64,000 bases of DNA from Arthonia radiata (taxonomy: Eukaryota > Ascomycota > Arthoniomycetes > Arthoniales > Arthoniaceae): positions 1,791,153 through 1,855,152 of the forward strand of contig PSQN01000001.1 of the NCBI GenBank assembly GCA_002989075.1, written 5' to 3'. Positions 63,869 through 64,000 of this stretch are shown here, piece by piece. Below the pieces are notes generated by a model. It saw only the letters and a program-made list of their open reading frames with translations. It searched no databases and was not told the origin of the DNA. Within the stretch, counting starts at the first letter, position 1; each line of letters begins with the position of its first letter. Position numbers and translations under genes: made by a program.

Positions 63869-64000
63869 GTTGATGTGACTTGTATGATAGGTGTGGTGTC
63901 GATATAGATGAGATTAATCGCACTCATGGCGCTTTAACACCGGGCCCGGCTGTCTGTACACCTACCGAAAAGTACTATGAGCAATGCACCAGCTTTCGCA

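Noticed and set aside
1-64000. tRNA, rRNA, CRISPR or telomere repeats
   Set aside because: I looked for T-arm-like GTTCGAATCC, regular spaced repeats and TTAGGG runs. Only chance matches inside coding or transposon sequence were seen.

Overview
The window is nuclear DNA of a filamentous ascomycete, most likely a Dothideomycete (class-level inference). Genes carry short GT-AG introns (47-120 bp, one of about 300 bp), the proteins have Pezizomycotina architectures (SPX phosphate transporter, Mus7/Mms22, NuA4 bromodomain subunit, Vam6/Vps39, GPI-type Ser/Thr-rich wall proteins), and an AT-rich transposon block bears the C-to-T/G-to-A marks of repeat-induced point mutation (RIP). No tRNA, rRNA, CRISPR or prokaryotic feature was seen.

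Layout. 1-8.1 kb: a sparse left arm with a small unknown gene (1349-1900), a membrane-anchored Cas1p/PC-esterase-like gene (2587-4512), a trans-enoyl-reductase-like MDR oxidoreductase (5622-6783) and a short unknown gene (6925-7347, minus). 8.15-20.5 kb: a nest of two dead LTR retrotransposons. A Copia element (8153-20514, 186-bp LTRs, 5-bp target duplication ACTTG) is split by a Gypsy chromovirus (9070-16165, about 450-bp LTRs, duplication TTATC/TTATT). 20.7-33.7 kb: four minus-strand BTB/POZ genes in two pairs (20.7-23.0 and 31.7-33.7) flank a conserved block of a Gag1-like/DUF4050 gene, a PHO87/90/91-type phosphate transporter and, divergent from it, VAM6/VPS39. 34.2-42.3 kb: a SnoaL-like protein, a probable inactive membrane-anchored aspartic-protease homologue and two neighbouring Ser/Thr-rich surface proteins. 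42.9-64 kb: MUS7/MMS22, secreted GH2 beta-mannosidase (six exons), a small GPI-type protein, a BRD8/Bdc1-like bromodomain protein, a coiled-coil protein, a catechol-O-methyltransferase-type enzyme and a probably mitochondrial AAA ATPase.

How genes relate. The window is mostly a housekeeping mosaic, not a pathway cluster. Two functional links are visible. The SPX phosphate transporter and Vam6/Vps39, both tied to the vacuole in yeasts, share one short divergent promoter with a CACGTG (Pho4/NUC-1-type) box. The replication-repair gene MUS7 has two copies of a 13-bp element containing ACGCGT (MCB, the G1/S MBF site) just upstream of its ATG. The most lineage-specific content is the BTB cluster, whose left pair adds a cysteine-rich C-terminus, and the Gypsy element, which carries an antisense cysteine-rich relic between its chromodomain and 3' LTR. 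Exon boundaries were found by hand from splice sites and phase; where a 5' end could not be resolved the entry says so.
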